Notes under the pieces: generated by a model
The model's database searches: none
Told to the model about the DNA's origin: nothing
Seen by the model: only the letters and a program-made list of their open reading frames with translations
In this document: positions 22,067 through 23,231 of the stretch, one piece after another
Layout of the letters: every line of letters begins with the position of its first letter
Numbering within the stretch: the first letter of the stretch is position 1
Translations under genes and position numbers: made by a program
From: Candidatus Mnemosynella bozhongmuii
Lineage (GTDB): Archaea; Halobacteriota; Archaeoglobi; Mnemosynellales; Mnemosynellaceae
Length of the DNA: 23,231 bases
Direction: 5' to 3'
Assembly (NCBI GenBank): GCA_014361165.1
Contig: JACIWD010000143.1
Coordinates: 1 to 23,231, forward strand

Positions 22067-22481
22067 CAGCATAACCAGAATAGGGGTTTCGATAAGTGAC
22101 AGCCTTCTTAAGAGATTTGATGAGATAATAGCCCAGAGAGGATATTCCTCAAGGTCTGAAGGAATAAGGGATGCAATAAGAAATTACATTGCGGATTACG
22201 AGTGGATGAGTGCCGAAGAAGGCGAAAGAATTGGAGTGATTACGGTGATCTATGATCATCACCAGAGGGGTCTTTCTGAAACGCTGACATCAATACAGCA
22301 TGATTTCAATGACATCATCAGAGTCTCTGTCCATCTCCATCTCGATCACCATAACTGCCTTGAGGCAATTCTTGTTAAGGGGGATGCAAAGAAAGTTAAG
22401 GCAATGGCGGAGAAAATGATGGCTCTTCGAGGAGTTAAGCAGGTGAAGCTAACCACCACCATCTCTCTCGAGGATCTCTGA
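22056..22481 (+). CDS. nikR: Nickel-responsive regulator NikR
   Basis: This 141-residue protein has a ribbon-helix-helix DNA-binding domain (about 1-45: RIGVSISDSLLKRFDEII followed by SSRSEGIRDAIRNYI). Its ACT-like nickel domain has all four high-affinity ligands: H82 in SIQHDF, then H93, H95 and C101 in SVHLHLDHHNC, the positions matching E. coli H76, H87, H89 and C95. It would repress nickel uptake or nickel enzyme genes when Ni is plentiful. I chose ATG 22056: GAGGTG is seven bases upstream and the RHH strand begins a few residues later, while an upstream ATG at 22041 lies inside hflX. No nickel transporter is in view. Its 3' end overlaps the convergent primase gene by 33 bases. Confidence 0.93.
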   Translation: MERSSITRIGVSISDSLLKRFDEIIAQRGYSSRSEGIRDAIRNYIADYEWMSAEEGERIGVITVIYDHHQRGLSETLTSIQHDFNDIIRVSVHLHLDHHNCLEAILVKGDAKKVKAMAEKMMALRGVKQVKLTTTISLEDL

Positions 22482-23231
22482 TCTTCTGAGAAGTCTCCTG
22501 TAGACCTGAAGAGGATGTTTCGCATTCCCGCATATTTCCGATTTAATGCAGTCTCCGTAAACTCTCATGGTCTCGCAGGAGGGAGGAATGTATTTTGTTC
22601 CGGTTGCACCATTAATGTGTCTGACCTGATATCTCGTCTTCTCCTCATCAAAATCAGGCGAATTTCTGTAAATTGAGACCACCTCATCAACACTCAGACC
22701 TGTTGAGAGGAGAAATGAGGTCAGAGCAAATCTTGAGGCATGTGGCAGATTCTTTCCGCTCAGCACCATCTCGAGAAGATTTTCCATGCAGGGCGGGAGA
22801 GCTTTCTTGCTGAACTTCTGAATGCCTTCAGAGGTGAAATTCTTTCTGAAAGCTTCAAGTTCCTCTTTCAGCTCCTCGATGATGAAGCGGATGTGCTCGC
22901 AGACCTCTCTTCCCACTTTGAGCGGAAGCTCATTTTCGATTTTCTCTCTTATCGCTTCCTGAAGGAGTCTCAGAAGCTCCTCTTTCGAAACCGGGATGCA
23001 ACCCTTTCTCAGCTCTCTGTTTATCAGCCTCCATTTTTCATCCTCTCCTGTTCCCCGCAGTTTTGTTGCATATCTCAGAAATGTGGTGAAGTGCATTGAA
23101 TATCCTTCTCCTTCCTTCTCGACCTCAACTCCGAGCTCCTGCGCAAGTCTGAGAATTATCTCTTCATTCTCTTCTTCCAGCTTTCTTCTCGAATATTCCG
23201 CCTCCTTCAGGGCAAACCTTCTTATCAGAAA
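22449..23231 (-). CDS. priL: DNA primase large subunit, 5' end outside the window
   Basis: At least 260 residues of PriL are present; the frame stays open through the right edge, so an internal ATG at 23096 is not the real start. The region upstream of that ATG reads as good protein (RLAQELGVEVEKEGEGYSMHF). The C-terminal [4Fe-4S] domain is recognisable: cysteines in PPCMENLL, then PPSCETMRVYGDC and EICGNAKHPLQVYRR, with four cysteines in total as in archaeal and eukaryotic PriL. LPHASRFALTSFLL and RYQVRHING are also family features. With PriS it makes RNA/DNA primers for replication. It is convergent with nikR and overlaps it by 33 bases. Confidence 0.92.
   Translation of the reverse strand, partial: FLIRRFALKEAEYSRRKLEEENEEIILRLAQELGVEVEKEGEGYSMHFTTFLRYATKLRGTGEDEKWRLINRELRKGCIPVSKEELLRLLQEAIREKIENELPLKVGREVCEHIRFIIEELKEELEAFRKNFTSEGIQKFSKKALPPCMENLLEMVLSGKNLPHASRFALTSFLLSTGLSVDEVVSIYRNSPDFDEEKTRYQVRHINGATGTKYIPPSCETMRVYGDCIKSEICGNAKHPLQVYRRLLRRSEILERDGGG

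Noticed and set aside
22449..23096. PriL as a complete 215-residue gene starting at ATG 23096
   Set aside because: The frame continues open to the window edge with sensible protein sequence, and PriL is normally much longer; the gene is cut by the window.
1..23231. CRISPR arrays, insertion sequences, tRNA or rRNA genes
   Set aside because: No regularly spaced repeats, transposase motifs, terminal repeats or tRNA-like cloverleaf sequences were seen; almost every base is assigned to a protein gene. Reading by eye could miss a weak structural RNA.

Overview
The window reads as a compact chromosomal segment of a thermophilic, anaerobic euryarchaeon, most likely Archaeoglobi-like. This rests on gene content: an archaeal primase large subunit, an MtrH-type methyl-tetrahydromethanopterin transferase, a tungsten aldehyde:ferredoxin oxidoreductase, a four-subunit 2-oxoglutarate:ferredoxin oxidoreductase, NikR and a Cdc48-type N domain. 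Arginine is mostly AGA/AGG, the proteins are rich in E/K/R/I, and recognisable upstream signals are archaeal TATA boxes 20-30 bp before short-leader or leaderless starts. Gene density is near total. The longest non-coding stretch is about 160 bp, and many neighbours share start/stop bases. No tRNA, rRNA, insertion sequence or CRISPR array was seen.

Layout. 1-756: 3' part of an unrecognised gene. 763-2792 (minus): TrpB2 tryptophan synthase beta and a membrane-anchored bacterial-PH protein. 2927-4307 (plus): a stand-alone Cdc48 N-domain protein and a 3-hydroxyacyl-CoA dehydrogenase/lambda-crystallin-family enzyme. 4304-4852 (minus): HD-domain phosphohydrolase. 4926-6480 (plus): corrinoid protein plus MtrH, a two-gene methyl-transfer module. 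6545-8324 (plus): a meta-cleavage-type 2-oxoacid hydratase/decarboxylase and IlvC. 8329-13259 (minus, tight operon read from the right): iron alcohol dehydrogenase resembling hydroxyacid-oxoacid transhydrogenase (HOT), AOR, and a GlcD-type FAD dehydrogenase with a ferredoxin tail. 13421-19763 (plus, overlapping operon): korD-korA-korB-korC-sucC-sucD, a nucleotidyltransferase-fold protein and an MFS carrier. 19802-22481 (plus, overlapping operon): metallo-beta-lactamase-fold hydrolase, a DUF2209-like protein, HflX, NikR. 22449-23231 (minus): primase large subunit, cut by the window edge.

How the genes may work together. The divergent operons meeting at about 13260-13420 can be read as one carbon route, and this is the most interesting hypothesis here. 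A HOT-like enzyme would pass hydride from a hydroxyacid such as 4-hydroxybutyrate to 2-oxoglutarate, giving succinic semialdehyde and D-2-hydroxyglutarate. AOR would oxidise the aldehyde to succinate with ferredoxin. The FAD/Fe-S dehydrogenase would re-oxidise D-2-hydroxyglutarate to 2-oxoglutarate. KorDABC and SucCD would carry 2-oxoglutarate on to succinyl-CoA and succinate with NTP synthesis. The individual family assignments are strong; the substrates and the joint pathway are inference. Secondary points are an orphan Cdc48 N domain, an MtrH/corrinoid pair without the membrane Mtr complex or a substrate methyltransferase, and a palindromic operator-like site over the predicted trpB2 transcription start.
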